Source: Methylovorus mays | Lineage (GTDB): Bacteria; Pseudomonadota; Gammaproteobacteria; Burkholderiales; Methylophilaceae | DNA length: 64,000 nt | Direction: 5' to 3' | Assembly (NCBI RefSeq): GCF_020531915.1 | Contig: NZ_JAJAVG010000001.1 | Location: forward strand, 1-64,000 | Shown here: piece by piece, positions 18,718 to 27,866 of the stretch | Numbering within the stretch: position 1 is the first letter of the stretch | How the letters are laid out: every line of letters begins with the position of its first letter | Position numbers and translations under genes: made by a program | The notes under the pieces: generated by a model | Seen by the model: only the letters and a program-made list of their open reading frames with translations | Databases searched by the model: none | Told to the model about the DNA's origin: nothing

Positions 18718-19913
18718 GCTGCTCTTGGTTTGACCAGGGAGGCCGCCAAGTGGGCACGGGCACGGGCTTCATCCACATCTGGCGCCGTTGCCAGCGCAAC
18801 TCCCATGCGGCGGCGTACAAAGGACTCGGGCTTGCCGAACAGGCGAATATCGCTCTCCGGCACGCGCAATGCGGCGTCCAGACCTTCAAATACCAAAGCC
18901 TCGCTATCGACACCGCCATAGATAACAGCACTGGCACCGGGTGCCAGCATACGGGTATCGACGGGCAAGCCAAGAATCGCGCGGGCATGCAGTTCAAATT
19001 CGTTGAAGCGCTGGCTGGCCATGGTCACCATGCCGGTATCATGCGGACGTGGGCTGACCTCAGAGAACCAGACATGGTCGCCTTTGATAAACAGCTCGAC
19101 CCCAAACAAGCCCAAGCCACCCAGACTATCGGTAACCGCCTTGGCGATACGTTGTGCCTCCGCCAGCGCCTGAGAAGTCATGGCCTGTGGTTGCCAGCTT
19201 TCTACATAATCGCCATTTTCCTGGCGGTGACCAATCGGTTCGCAAAAATAGGTCTGGATGGCACCTGTAGAATCTTTTGCGCGCAAGGTCAGCAAGGTAA
19301 TTTCAAAATCAAACGCAATCTGGCCCTCCACAATCACCACACCCTGATTGACCCGGCCAGCACTGGCGGCATAATCCCAGGCCTTTGCCACTTGATCCTG
19401 AGCGGTAATGCGCGATTGTCCTTTGCCAGAGGACGACATGGTAGGTTTCACAAAACACGGATAGCCGATGCCGTTATCAATCGCAGCCTGCAGTTCCTGT
19501 TCGCTACGGGCGAATGCATAAGGGGATGTCGGCAGGCTCAAGGTTTCGGCGGCAAGACGGCGTATGCCCTCACGGTTCATGGTGAGTTGTACCGCTTTCA
19601 CCGTGGGTACCACCGTCGACAGACCTTGCTCCTCAATCCGGGCCAGAACCTCGGTATTCAAGGCCTCGATTTCGGGAACGATCAGATGAGGTTTCTCTTG
19701 GGCAACCAGGGCTTGCAGGGCATCAGCATCGGTCATGTCAATCACATGGCTGCGATGGGCAACCTGGTGCCCAGGCGCGTTGGCATAACGATCAACAGCG
19801 ATCACTTCAACGCCAAGGCGCTGCAAGGCGATAATGACTTCCTTGCCTAGCTCGCCGCTGCCAAGCAGCATGACACGGGTTGCACTGGGCGTGAGGGGGG
19901 TACCAATATTCAT
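18714..19913 (-). CDS. purT: Formate-dependent phosphoribosylglycinamide formyltransferase
   Basis: About 399 residues, close to the 392 of the E. coli enzyme. It is an ATP-grasp ligase: [43 protein letters not shown] at the N-terminus, [13 protein letters not shown] as the nucleotide loop, [13 protein letters not shown] near the active site, and RMGVALAT. It uses formate and ATP to formylate GAR in purine synthesis. In a one-carbon organism it links formate directly to purines. I start at ATG 19913 (MNIGTPL), preceded by GGAGCG, rather than the ATG 36 bases upstream. Confidence 0.95.
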   Translation of the reverse strand: MNIGTPLTPSATRVMLLGSGELGKEVIIALQRLGVEVIAVDRYANAPGHQVAHRSHVIDMTDADALQALVAQEKPHLIVPEIEALNTEVLARIEEQGLSTVVPTVKAVQLTMNREGIRRLAAETLSLPTSPYAFARSEQELQAAIDNGIGYPCFVKPTMSSSGKGQSRITAQDQVAKAWDYAASAGRVNQGVVIVEGQIAFDFEITLLTLRAKDSTGAIQTYFCEPIGHRQENGDYVESWQPQAMTSQALAEAQRIAKAVTDSLGGLGLFGVELFIKGDHVWFSEVSPRPHDTGMVTMASQRFNEFELHARAILGLPVDTRMLAPGASAVIYGGVDSEALVFEGLDAALRVPESDIRLFGKPESFVRRRMGVALATAPDVDEARARAHLAASLVKPRAA

Positions 19914-20010
19914 GATCGCTCCGGCGGAATGAAGCGTGCATTTTATCATGCTGGCAGGTGCTTCACCTATGCCGTGTGAAGCGTGTCTGGATTAGCAGGT
20001 GGGAGATAAA

Positions 20011-21444
20011 TCAGGCACGAATGCCGTGTTTTTCCATGCGATAACGCATTGCCATGCGGGTAATCCCCAACTGGCGCGCCGCTTCGGAAATATTGAAATG
20101 GGTTTGTTCCAGCGTTTTTTCGATCATGAGCTTTTCGGCAGCGTCCAGCGTCATACGGGTAGCAGCCGCAACGTCTTCCGTTGCCGTGGTCGTCAGTTTG
20201 ACGTTCGCTACCAACTCGACTGGCAGCGCCACATCCTGAATCCTGACCTGAGCCGTCTTGCTGAGCAGCACAGCACGACTGATCTGGTGGCGCAGCTCGC
20301 GCACATTACCAGGCCAGCGATAGCGCATGAGCATGTCGGTCACCTCGGGCGAAAATACCCGCTTTTCCAGACCGTATCGACGTTCGGTCTGCGTCGCAAA
20401 ATGCTGGGCAAGCAGAAGCACATCACCACCACGGTCACGTAGCGGTGGCATGTTGAGTGATAACACATTCAAGCGATAAAACAGGTCAGAGCGAAAGCGA
20501 CCATCAATCACCATCTGCTGCAAGTCCCGGTTGGTGGCGGCAATAAAGCGCGCCATGACCGGGCGCTCCTTGGTGGAGCCTATGCGGCGCACCACGCGCC
20601 GCTCCAGCACATTCAGCAGCTTGGCTTGCAGGGTCAATGGCAGCTCGCCGATTTCATCAAGGAAAAGCGTGCCATCTTCCGCGGCTTCAATCAGGCCGCA
20701 ACGCGCATTCTGCGCACTGGTGAATGCGCCCTTCTCATGACCAAACAATTCGTTTTCGATCAGCTCGCTCGGCAGGGATGCACAATCCACATGCACAAAC
20801 GGACGATCACTGTTCTTGCAGGACTGGTGCAGCAGGCGTGCCACCACGTCCTTTCCGGTTCCGGTTTCGCCGGAAATCAGGATGGTAGGCGGAGCCGCCT
20901 CAACTGACACCAATTGGGCAATGCGCTCCACCTGTGTTCGGATAGCTTGTATGGGGGCACTTTCCCCCAGCATTTCAATATTTTCAGTTTCGTGGGAATT
21001 GCGCTGGCGCGAATAGTCCAGCTGGCGTTTGAGATGGGTCGCGTTTTCCGCTTTCTCTATCGCCAAAAGTAATTCTTCAAGGTCCACCGGTTTTTTAATG
21101 TAATCGGTCGCCCCTTGCTTCATGGCATTGACGGCATCCATCACATCGCCATGCGCCGTGAGCACAATCACGGCTACACCTTTTGCCACCAGATCAGAGA
21201 GCAGCTCCAATCCGTTTCCATCCGGCAGCCGCATATCCAGCAATGCCAGATCGGGTGCAAACTGCCGTGCCAATGCACGGCCGTCTGCAATCGACTCTGC
21301 ATGCTCGCACTCGTAGCCTGCCTTTTGCAGGCGTTTGGCTACGGCGCGAGCAAATACCGCTTCATCCTCAACAAGCAATATACGCATTCTTGGCTTCACA
21401 CTTGCGTTCATTGCAACAGGTTCGTCCATGATCATTGCTTGCAT
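20011..21444 (-). CDS. NtrC-type sigma-54-dependent response regulator, orphan
   Basis: A 477-residue regulator with three parts. The receiver domain is at 20-135, with phospho-acceptor Asp70 in LALLDMRLP and KKPVD. The AAA+ domain is at 157-390, with Walker A GETGTGK at 192-198 and FLDEIGEL as Walker B. The C-terminus (about 430-477) is a Fis-type HTH ending [20 protein letters not shown]. The sigma-54 contact loop reads GAFTSA (239-244) instead of the canonical GAFTGA. No histidine kinase gene is in view. It lies 13 bases after the TonB receptor stop on the same strand, which suggests co-transcription. The exact start among several early ATGs is uncertain. Confidence 0.87.
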   Translation of the reverse strand: MQAMIMDEPVAMNASVKPRMRILLVEDEAVFARAVAKRLQKAGYECEHAESIADGRALARQFAPDLALLDMRLPDGNGLELLSDLVAKGVAVIVLTAHGDVMDAVNAMKQGATDYIKKPVDLEELLLAIEKAENATHLKRQLDYSRQRNSHETENIEMLGESAPIQAIRTQVERIAQLVSVEAAPPTILISGETGTGKDVVARLLHQSCKNSDRPFVHVDCASLPSELIENELFGHEKGAFTSAQNARCGLIEAAEDGTLFLDEIGELPLTLQAKLLNVLERRVVRRIGSTKERPVMARFIAATNRDLQQMVIDGRFRSDLFYRLNVLSLNMPPLRDRGGDVLLLAQHFATQTERRYGLEKRVFSPEVTDMLMRYRWPGNVRELRHQISRAVLLSKTAQVRIQDVALPVELVANVKLTTTATEDVAAATRMTLDAAEKLMIEKTLEQTHFNISEAARQLGITRMAMRYRMEKHGIRA

Positions 21445-21457
21445 GAGGAATCAGCTT

Positions 21458-23848
21458 TTAGTTGGCATCTGCAACGCTAGGCTTGGCACCGCCAAATTCC
21501 CAGCGCACACCAATCCAGCCAGCACGAGGAGCGCCTGGAGAACGCAGGCTTGCACGTTCATCGTCGCCACCTAAATACGCACCGTTAGCGGCAAAGAAGG
21601 TTTCACCGATCATGCCGCCGTTGCTGTATTCGCGATCAAAGATGTTGATGGCTTTGGCAAATACACTCCAGCCCTTGCCAATGTTGTAACGTGTATCCAG
21701 GTTGACAATGGTGTAGCCGCCGATCTTGGCACCTTCCCCTTGGTCCTGGTTGTTTTCGTTACCGCGGGCATACTGGTCAGAGAAGGTCACGATATTGGTA
21801 CCCACCACCCATTTGGGGGTGATGGAGTATTGACCACGCAACTTGAACTGATGGCGTGGGATACCTACCATGTTGTCGCCCTTGCGTACTCGGATACCAT
21901 CAACTGGGTCGCCATTTTCATCTACACCAATCTGTGCAGCAGATGTATTAACTTCATTGGCTAAAGTGAAGTCACTTTCATAAGTAGCCTTGATGTAGCT
22001 ATACCCTACAGACCAGTCAAACGCACCATAGCGTCCGCTCAAACCCGTATCAAGACCAATACGACGCGTCTTGCCAACATTGTCGAAATAGCCCATGCCG
22101 TTGGTTGAGCTGGCATAGATAAACTGGATATCGTCAGTGTTCTGCGCACGATAGATACTGGCGTTCCAGCGCACATCCTGGGTCAGGTTGCCACGCATCC
22201 CTGCTTCATAAGTCTTGGCAACCACTTGCTTGAGTGGGGGATCACCCGCCATGGCATTAGGCAGTTTGCAAGGCTGAGCTGGATTGGCACAACCAAGCTC
22301 AATCGCGGTTGGCGCACGGCTGCCCTCATTGTAGGAACCATAAACCGTCAGATCACGCGTAGGCGTAAAGTTGATACCCACTGCAGGATTGATGCGATTG
22401 AAGCTGTGGTCACCAGATAAAGACTCTTCACCCGTTGGAATCAGATGGTCTGTGTTTTCAACCTTGGTATGGTTGTAACGGGCAGAACCAGTCAGATGCC
22501 AGAACTCATTCAGTGACAGGGTATCCGTCGCGAACACGCTCCAGGTTTTGGTCTTGCCAGTCAGGCTCACAGCGGCCTCATCGGAGAACAGGCCCAGACC
22601 AGTAACAGAACGAGAGTCCGTCAGATTGCCATACTCGGTAGACTGACTGAATCGGGTTTTACTATAGTCATAGCCCATACCGACGATGAACTGGTTCTTC
22701 TTTTGCAGCCAATCCTGATTGAATGTCAGCTGTGTCGTAAACCCATAGCTGTTTTTCTTGGAGGTGCTGCGGTTGAGCGCGCCGCCGCAAGCTGTTTCGG
22801 GGTCAGCAGCCGCACTACAGTCGGCCAGATAGTCGGCTTCATCTACATCATCGTTACCATCACCATTCAGCGTCTTGGTCTTGGCATGACGATAATAGGC
22901 GTTACCACTCAGCATCACATCGTCATTAAACCAGTGCGCACCATTCAGATTCAGCATGGACATGGTGTTACGGGTCTGGTCAGGACGTGTCAGGATGGTG
23001 TCGCGACCCAGCGTGCGCAGCATGTTGCTCGGGGTAAGGCCATTGCCGATCATGTCATTGTCAGCACCCGTGTAACTGAGGTTGATCTGGGTGGTTTCAT
23101 TCTGCCAGCCCACCTTGCCGAATACCTGGCGAACATCGGTCGGAGAGTAATTGCGCCAGCCGTCTTCCGTAAAGGAGTTGGCGGAGAAGAAGTAATCAAC
23201 TGAACCGTCCTTGGAAACGCCACCGTACTCTGCGGAAGCTGCCTTGCGACCCCAGGAACCTGTGTAGGCTTCCACGGCACCACCAGGATTGGTACGACCG
23301 CTCTTGGTCTGGATGGAAATGGCACCGCCCAGGGTATTCAACCCAAACAATGGATTTGAACCAGGGATCAGCGACATGCCCTGGATGGCATTCATCGGGA
23401 TCAGATCCCAACTGACAACATCACCGAAAGGCTCATTCACACGTACGCCATCAACAAACACCGACAGACCTTGCGGCGTGCCGAGCAATGGCGATGCAGA
23501 GTAACCACGGAAGTTGATATCTGGCTGGAAAGGGTTGTTCTGAGTGTCATTGACGTTTACACCGGCCAGATTCTGGTTCATGTAGTCGGCAATGGTCAGG
23601 CTACCCTGATTGCGCATATCCTCGCCCTTGACGATCTGGATATTGGCAGGCACCTGTTCAAGCGGCAAACCGATTGAAGGAAGGGGGGTTGTGCTGACGA
23701 CTTCCAGCTTTTTGACTTTGAGGGTATCAGCCTTCTGCTCTTCGGCAGATTGCGTCGTTGTTTCTGCCACCGCAAAATGCGGAACAGCAAACAAACTGGC
23801 CACTATCACCGCTCCCGCGTTGAGGCGGAATCTGGTTGTTTGATTCAT
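21458..23848 (-). CDS. TonB-dependent outer-membrane receptor
   Basis: About 796 residues. I start at ATG 23848 (MNQTTRFRLN) with GGAGAG just upstream. A signal peptide ends near AVAETT. The plug domain (about 50-190) includes PANIQIVKGEDMRNQG, NPFQPDINFRGYSASPLLG, LSVFVDGVRVNEPFGD and NPLFGLNTLGGAISIQTKSG. The barrel ends WIGVRWEF followed by a 10-residue tail. One extracellular loop (around 22790-22880) is acidic, GDGNDDVDEADY, with a nearby cysteine pair, resembling a calcium-binding loop. There is no STN signalling domain. It is related to the receptor at 48152 but much shorter. The substrate is unknown. Confidence 0.9.
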   Translation of the reverse strand: MNQTTRFRLNAGAVIVASLFAVPHFAVAETTTQSAEEQKADTLKVKKLEVVSTTPLPSIGLPLEQVPANIQIVKGEDMRNQGSLTIADYMNQNLAGVNVNDTQNNPFQPDINFRGYSASPLLGTPQGLSVFVDGVRVNEPFGDVVSWDLIPMNAIQGMSLIPGSNPLFGLNTLGGAISIQTKSGRTNPGGAVEAYTGSWGRKAASAEYGGVSKDGSVDYFFSANSFTEDGWRNYSPTDVRQVFGKVGWQNETTQINLSYTGADNDMIGNGLTPSNMLRTLGRDTILTRPDQTRNTMSMLNLNGAHWFNDDVMLSGNAYYRHAKTKTLNGDGNDDVDEADYLADCSAAADPETACGGALNRSTSKKNSYGFTTQLTFNQDWLQKKNQFIVGMGYDYSKTRFSQSTEYGNLTDSRSVTGLGLFSDEAAVSLTGKTKTWSVFATDTLSLNEFWHLTGSARYNHTKVENTDHLIPTGEESLSGDHSFNRINPAVGINFTPTRDLTVYGSYNEGSRAPTAIELGCANPAQPCKLPNAMAGDPPLKQVVAKTYEAGMRGNLTQDVRWNASIYRAQNTDDIQFIYASSTNGMGYFDNVGKTRRIGLDTGLSGRYGAFDWSVGYSYIKATYESDFTLANEVNTSAAQIGVDENGDPVDGIRVRKGDNMVGIPRHQFKLRGQYSITPKWVVGTNIVTFSDQYARGNENNQDQGEGAKIGGYTIVNLDTRYNIGKGWSVFAKAINIFDREYSNGGMIGETFFAANGAYLGGDDERASLRSPGAPRAGWIGVRWEFGGAKPSVADAN

Positions 23849-23990
23849 GGTCTCTCCACTAATTTCCACTGTTAAAAACGTTAGCTGTTACACAAGTTTC
23901 ATGCCAGTGAACAAGAGAAAGAGATAAGCCTTTAATACTAAACATGGAAATAATATTCGGCGCGTATGACATGGCTGCATTCTACAACCA

Positions 23991-24052
23991 AATTGGCTGT
24001 ATACAACCACCACATTGGTTGTATACAGCCAATTACAACCAATGTGGTGGTT
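23991..24052. repeat. Two overlapping, mutually exclusive inverted repeats
   Basis: Arm A, AATTGGCTGTATACAACCA (23991-24009), is perfectly complementary to 24016-24034. Arm B, AACCACCACATTGGTTGT (24005-24022), is perfectly complementary to 24035-24052. B overlaps the end of A and the start of A', so only one hairpin can form at a time. Inside are two 16-bp operator-like palindromes, TGGCTGTATACAACCA (23994-24009) and TGGTTGTATACAGCCA (24016-24031). It lies about 150-200 bases upstream of the TonB receptor and touches the stop codon of the upstream ABC permease. No T-run follows. Confidence 0.85.
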
Positions 24053-26540
24053 AAGTGCTATGCAAAATCTCACGCGGTGAAAAGCGCAAAAAGCGCCGCA
24101 ATACCCACCAGGACGCCATCGGGATCATTAGCATCGCCAAGGCAATCGTGAGGAAACTGGTCTGCCAGTTAAAACTGAAAGGTATGTTCAGCACCTGCTG
24201 GCTGATATAAAAAGCCAGTCCATTGGCAATCAGGCTGGCAACCAGCGCCGCCATCAAACCGACGGCCAGATACTCGACCCATACACTCTGCCGGATCTGT
24301 TTGGTAGAGGCGCCCAGGACGCGTAACAGCGTCGCCTCTTTCACACGCTCCCGCCGGGTCGCCACCAGGGCCGCATACAGCACAATCAAGCCCGCCAATA
24401 CGCTAAAGCCAAAAATGTATTGCAAGGCATTCGTCATCTTGTTGATGATCGCCTGTACCTGCTCCAGCACCGCCGCGACATCAATTACCGTCAGGTTGGT
24501 GAATTGCTGTACCAGGCGATTCAGCATATTTTCCTTGTCACGTGGCACATGCAGGCTGGTCAGGTAATTGGCAGGCATGGCATCCAGCACACCGGGGGGC
24601 GTCAGGGCAAAGAAGTTTGCCCGCATGGTATCCCACTCTACCTTGCGCAGGCTGCTGACCGTCAGTTCCAGCGGCTGCCCAGCGACGTCATAGCTCAGAT
24701 GATCGCCCAGCTTGACATGCAACATATCGGCGATGCCCTGCTCCAGGGAAAGCAAAGGTTGGCCCGCCTGCTCCGGCGTCCACCAGACCCCTGCCAGCAA
24801 GCGGTTATCGTCTTGCATGTCGGCAGCCCAGGATAAATTGAACTCGCGCTCGGCCAGCCGCTTGGCGCGCTCATCTTTATAGCTGGCCATATCCAGCGGC
24901 TTGCCGTTAATCGCGGTGAGGCGGGCTCTTACCATGGGGTGCAGCTCGGGTACTGGCAGGCCCTCCTGTTTGAAAAACGCCTTGATCGCATCCAGTTGGT
25001 TCGCCTGGATGTTGATGACAAAGCGGTTAGGGGCATCCGGCGGCAAGGAAGATTGCCAGTTGTGCAGCAAATCACCGCGTATGAGCGCGAGCAACATGAG
25101 CGCCGCCATGCCAAGACTGAAGCCGAGCACCTGGGCCATGAATAGCCGTGGCCGACGTCGTATGGCAGCAAGCCCCAGTTGCACGGCACCTGATTGCTGT
25201 TGCGGCAATGCCAGCAGCAAGCGCCGCAATAAGCGGGTTAAAGCAAGCACAGCAATGACCAGGGCCGAAAAACCACCAATCGCGGCCAGGGCCAATTTGA
25301 TATCCCCGGCATGCCAGGCGATCAGGCCAAAAGCCAGTAATACGCTGGGGGTGTATTGCCAGATTGCAGACCATGAAGGCAAGGCAATATCCTGCCGCAA
25401 GATATGCAAGGCCGGTACATTGCGCAAACGCAGCAGGCTGGGCCACATCACCGCCAGCAAAGTCGCAAAGCCGACGATAAATCCGGCGAGTGCGGGCTGC
25501 CAGCTTGGGGCTGGCAAGGTTTCGACAAACAGTTTGCCTGCCAGCCACCCCAGCCCCAGCTGGCCAACAAACCCGAGCAGGCTGCCCAGCGCACTGCCGA
25601 TCACTGCCAGCATCAAGGTCTGTAATAACAGTATGCGTGAGATCAGCTTGCCGGATGCGCCAAAGCAACGCATCAGCGCATAGCTATCCTGACTGCTCTG
25701 CACATAGGGCATGGCCGCGAGAAACATCGCGACCATTGCCAATACCACGCTCACCATGGCCGCCAACCCGAGAAATTGCTGGGTTTTCTCCAGGGCATTG
25801 CGGATTTCCGGCCGGGCTGTCGCCAGATCCTGCAAACGTTCGCCGCGTTCCAGCAACGGTTGCGCCCAGTCAGTATAGGTTTTCATGGCAGCAGCATCGG
25901 CTGCCAGCAGCAGCTGGTATTTCACCCGGCTGCCAAACTGAATCAGACCTGTGGCCTGCACGTCCGCCGCGTTCATCATCACCCTGGGGGCAAAGCTGAA
26001 CATATCGCCGCCACGCGATGCCTCGCTATAAAGAATAGCGCTTACCTTGAAATGGCTGTTGCCGAGCTCAAGGCTATCCCCTTCCCGCACTTGCAGGCTA
26101 TTCGCCAAGCGGGGTTCTATCCACACCGTACCGGGGGCGGGAATCCCTTGTGCCTCATGCGCAGCGCCACCGTTCAGCTGAATCATCAGCGAACCACGCA
26201 AAGGAAAGCCCTCCCCCAGCGCCTTGATTTCACTCAGCTGGCTGCGCTCGCCGCTCAGAACCATGCTGGGAAATTCCAGCGTATGACTTGTCTGGATATT
26301 CGCTTGCCTGGCCTCTTGGGCAAAACGAGATGGAATGGGATGATCCGCCACGATGACAGCATCTGCACCCAGCAGCATAGCGCCTTGGCGTGCCAGCGTG
26401 GATTGAATGCGGTCGGTAAAAAAGCCGACGGAGGTCGTTGCCGCCACCGCCATCACAAGGGCGAGCAACAGCACCCTTATTTCGCCTGCGGCCCACTGGC
26501 TGCGTAGCTGACGCCAGGCCAGGTTGAATGCCAGACTCAT
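24051..26540 (-). CDS. ABC transporter permease, FtsX/YbbP family
   Basis: An 829-residue permease. The N-terminal span (EIRVLLLALVMAVAATTSVGFF) is followed by a periplasmic domain (about 45-245), a first FtsX block of spans (about 255-475), a second large periplasmic domain (about 490-690), and a last FtsX block with YIFGFSVLAGLIVLYAALVATRRERVKEATLLRVLGAS. This double-FtsX layout matches YbbP, thought to move hydrophobic substrates out of the inner membrane with YbbA. It overlaps the ATPase gene by 4 bases. The divergent tesA neighbour is the same as in E. coli. Confidence 0.88.
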   Translation of the reverse strand: MSLAFNLAWRQLRSQWAAGEIRVLLLALVMAVAATTSVGFFTDRIQSTLARQGAMLLGADAVIVADHPIPSRFAQEARQANIQTSHTLEFPSMVLSGERSQLSEIKALGEGFPLRGSLMIQLNGGAAHEAQGIPAPGTVWIEPRLANSLQVREGDSLELGNSHFKVSAILYSEASRGGDMFSFAPRVMMNAADVQATGLIQFGSRVKYQLLLAADAAAMKTYTDWAQPLLERGERLQDLATARPEIRNALEKTQQFLGLAAMVSVVLAMVAMFLAAMPYVQSSQDSYALMRCFGASGKLISRILLLQTLMLAVIGSALGSLLGFVGQLGLGWLAGKLFVETLPAPSWQPALAGFIVGFATLLAVMWPSLLRLRNVPALHILRQDIALPSWSAIWQYTPSVLLAFGLIAWHAGDIKLALAAIGGFSALVIAVLALTRLLRRLLLALPQQQSGAVQLGLAAIRRRPRLFMAQVLGFSLGMAALMLLALIRGDLLHNWQSSLPPDAPNRFVINIQANQLDAIKAFFKQEGLPVPELHPMVRARLTAINGKPLDMASYKDERAKRLAEREFNLSWAADMQDDNRLLAGVWWTPEQAGQPLLSLEQGIADMLHVKLGDHLSYDVAGQPLELTVSSLRKVEWDTMRANFFALTPPGVLDAMPANYLTSLHVPRDKENMLNRLVQQFTNLTVIDVAAVLEQVQAIINKMTNALQYIFGFSVLAGLIVLYAALVATRRERVKEATLLRVLGASTKQIRQSVWVEYLAVGLMAALVASLIANGLAFYISQQVLNIPFSFNWQTSFLTIALAMLMIPMASWWVLRRFLRFSPREILHST

Positions 26541-27226
26541 GCCACACCTTCCAGCTCAACGATACGACCCTGCTGCAGGCTCAAGACGCGGCCACAGCGA
26601 TTCGCCAGCGTGAGATCATGCGTCACCAGTACCAGCGTGGTGCCGGACTCCGCATTGAGTGCAAACAAGAGCTCAATGATGTTTTCGCCAGTGGCAGCAT
26701 CCAGATTGCCTGTGGGCTCATCGGCAAACAGGATGGCAGGCCGCGGCGCAAATGCCCGTGCGATGGCGACCCGCTGTTGCTCACCACCCGAAAGATGACG
26801 TGGGTAATGCGAGAGGCGATGTGCCAGTCCGACACGCTCCAGCGCGGCCATGGCCTGCGATTTGGCATCGTCACGACCCGCCAGTTGCAAGGGCAGCATG
26901 ACATTTTCCAGCGCCGTCAGCTTAGGCAAGAGTTGAAACGACTGAAACACAAAGCCCATGCAGCGTGCACGCAGGGCCGCGCGTCCATCTTCATCCAGCG
27001 GTGCGATATCCTGCCCCTGAATCAGCACTTTCCCCTGCGTGGGGTTGTCCAACCCGGCGAGCAAGCCCAGCAAGGTGGACTTGCCAGAACCGGAACTACC
27101 GACAATGGCAATCCGCTCCCCTGCTGCAATCGCCAGATCCAATCTACTCAGGATGACCAGCGGGTTACCATTACTGTTAACATGTTTATCGAGTTTTACT
27201 GCTTCAACTGCCAAAGGTTTCTGCAT
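26537..27226 (-). CDS. ABC transporter ATP-binding protein, YbbA/LolD family
   Basis: About 229 residues. It has Walker A GSSGSGKST, the signature LSGGEQQRVAIARAF, Walker B ILFADEPTGNLD and a switch His in VLVTHD. I start at ATG 27226 (MQKPLAVEAVKL), which aligns with YbbA; two upstream in-frame ATGs would run into tesA. The chosen ATG overlaps the tesA ATG on the other strand in the four bases CATG, so no intergenic promoter space exists between these divergent genes. Confidence 0.9.
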   Translation of the reverse strand: MQKPLAVEAVKLDKHVNSNGNPLVILSRLDLAIAAGERIAIVGSSGSGKSTLLGLLAGLDNPTQGKVLIQGQDIAPLDEDGRAALRARCMGFVFQSFQLLPKLTALENVMLPLQLAGRDDAKSQAMAALERVGLAHRLSHYPRHLSGGEQQRVAIARAFAPRPAILFADEPTGNLDAATGENIIELLFALNAESGTTLVLVTHDLTLANRCGRVLSLQQGRIVELEGVA

Positions 27227-27866
27227 GATTTTCCGTTTACTGATCATTACGTTTTTTTCGTGTTGCACCGCGCTCACCGCCATGGCGGCCGCACCATCCA
27301 GCAATACTGCACCCGTCATTCTGGTGTTCGGTGACAGCCTGTCGGCTGGCTATGGTATTCCGCGTGAATCGGGCTGGGTCAATCTGCTGCAGCAGCGCCT
27401 GCAACAACGCGGACTGCCGCATCGTGTCGTCAACGCCAGCATCAGCGGCGAAACCACCAGCGGCGGCCTGAGCCGCATCGCCGAGGCCGTGCGCTCGCAT
27501 CAGCCCTCGCTGGTGCTGGTGGAGCTGGGGGCGAATGACGGCCTGCGTGGCCTTCCCGTTGAGCAGATGCAGCAAAACCTCAACAAGATCATCGCCACCA
27601 ATGAGGCTGCCAAGGCCAAGACCATCCTGGTCGGCATGATGATCCCCCCCAACTATGGCCCTCGTTATACGCAATCGTTCAATGGCAGCTTCCGCGAGTT
27701 GGCAGAAGCGCACAAATTGCCGCTGGTGCCATTTCTGCTGGAAGGCGTGGCAGGCAATGCCAGCCTGAATCAGGACGATGGGCTGCACCCCCGTGCCGAA
27801 GCCCAGGAACGATTGCTGGACAACGTATGGAAGGTGCTGGCACCTGCACTGAAAATCGCGCCTTAA
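27225..27866 (+). CDS. tesA: Periplasmic GDSL esterase / lysophospholipase (TesA)
   Basis: A 213-residue SGNH hydrolase. A signal peptide (MIFRLLIITFFSCCTALTAMAAA) precedes block I FGDSLSAGYG with the nucleophile Ser, block II in NASISGETTSGG, block III GANDGLRG, and block V DDGLHPRAEAQ with catalytic Asp and His. TesA is a multifunctional thioesterase/lysophospholipase of the periplasm. Pairing with ybbAP is conserved, hinting that lipids and their export are linked. Its TAA overlaps the tilS stop on the other strand in TTAA. Confidence 0.93.
   Translation: MIFRLLIITFFSCCTALTAMAAAPSSNTAPVILVFGDSLSAGYGIPRESGWVNLLQQRLQQRGLPHRVVNASISGETTSGGLSRIAEAVRSHQPSLVLVELGANDGLRGLPVEQMQQNLNKIIATNEAAKAKTILVGMMIPPNYGPRYTQSFNGSFRELAEAHKLPLVPFLLEGVAGNASLNQDDGLHPRAEAQERLLDNVWKVLAPALKIAP

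Noticed and set aside
24035-24052. Rho-independent terminator of the YbbP-type permease
   Set aside because: No T-run follows the hairpins on the minus strand, and the two overlapping repeats are more complex than a terminator needs.
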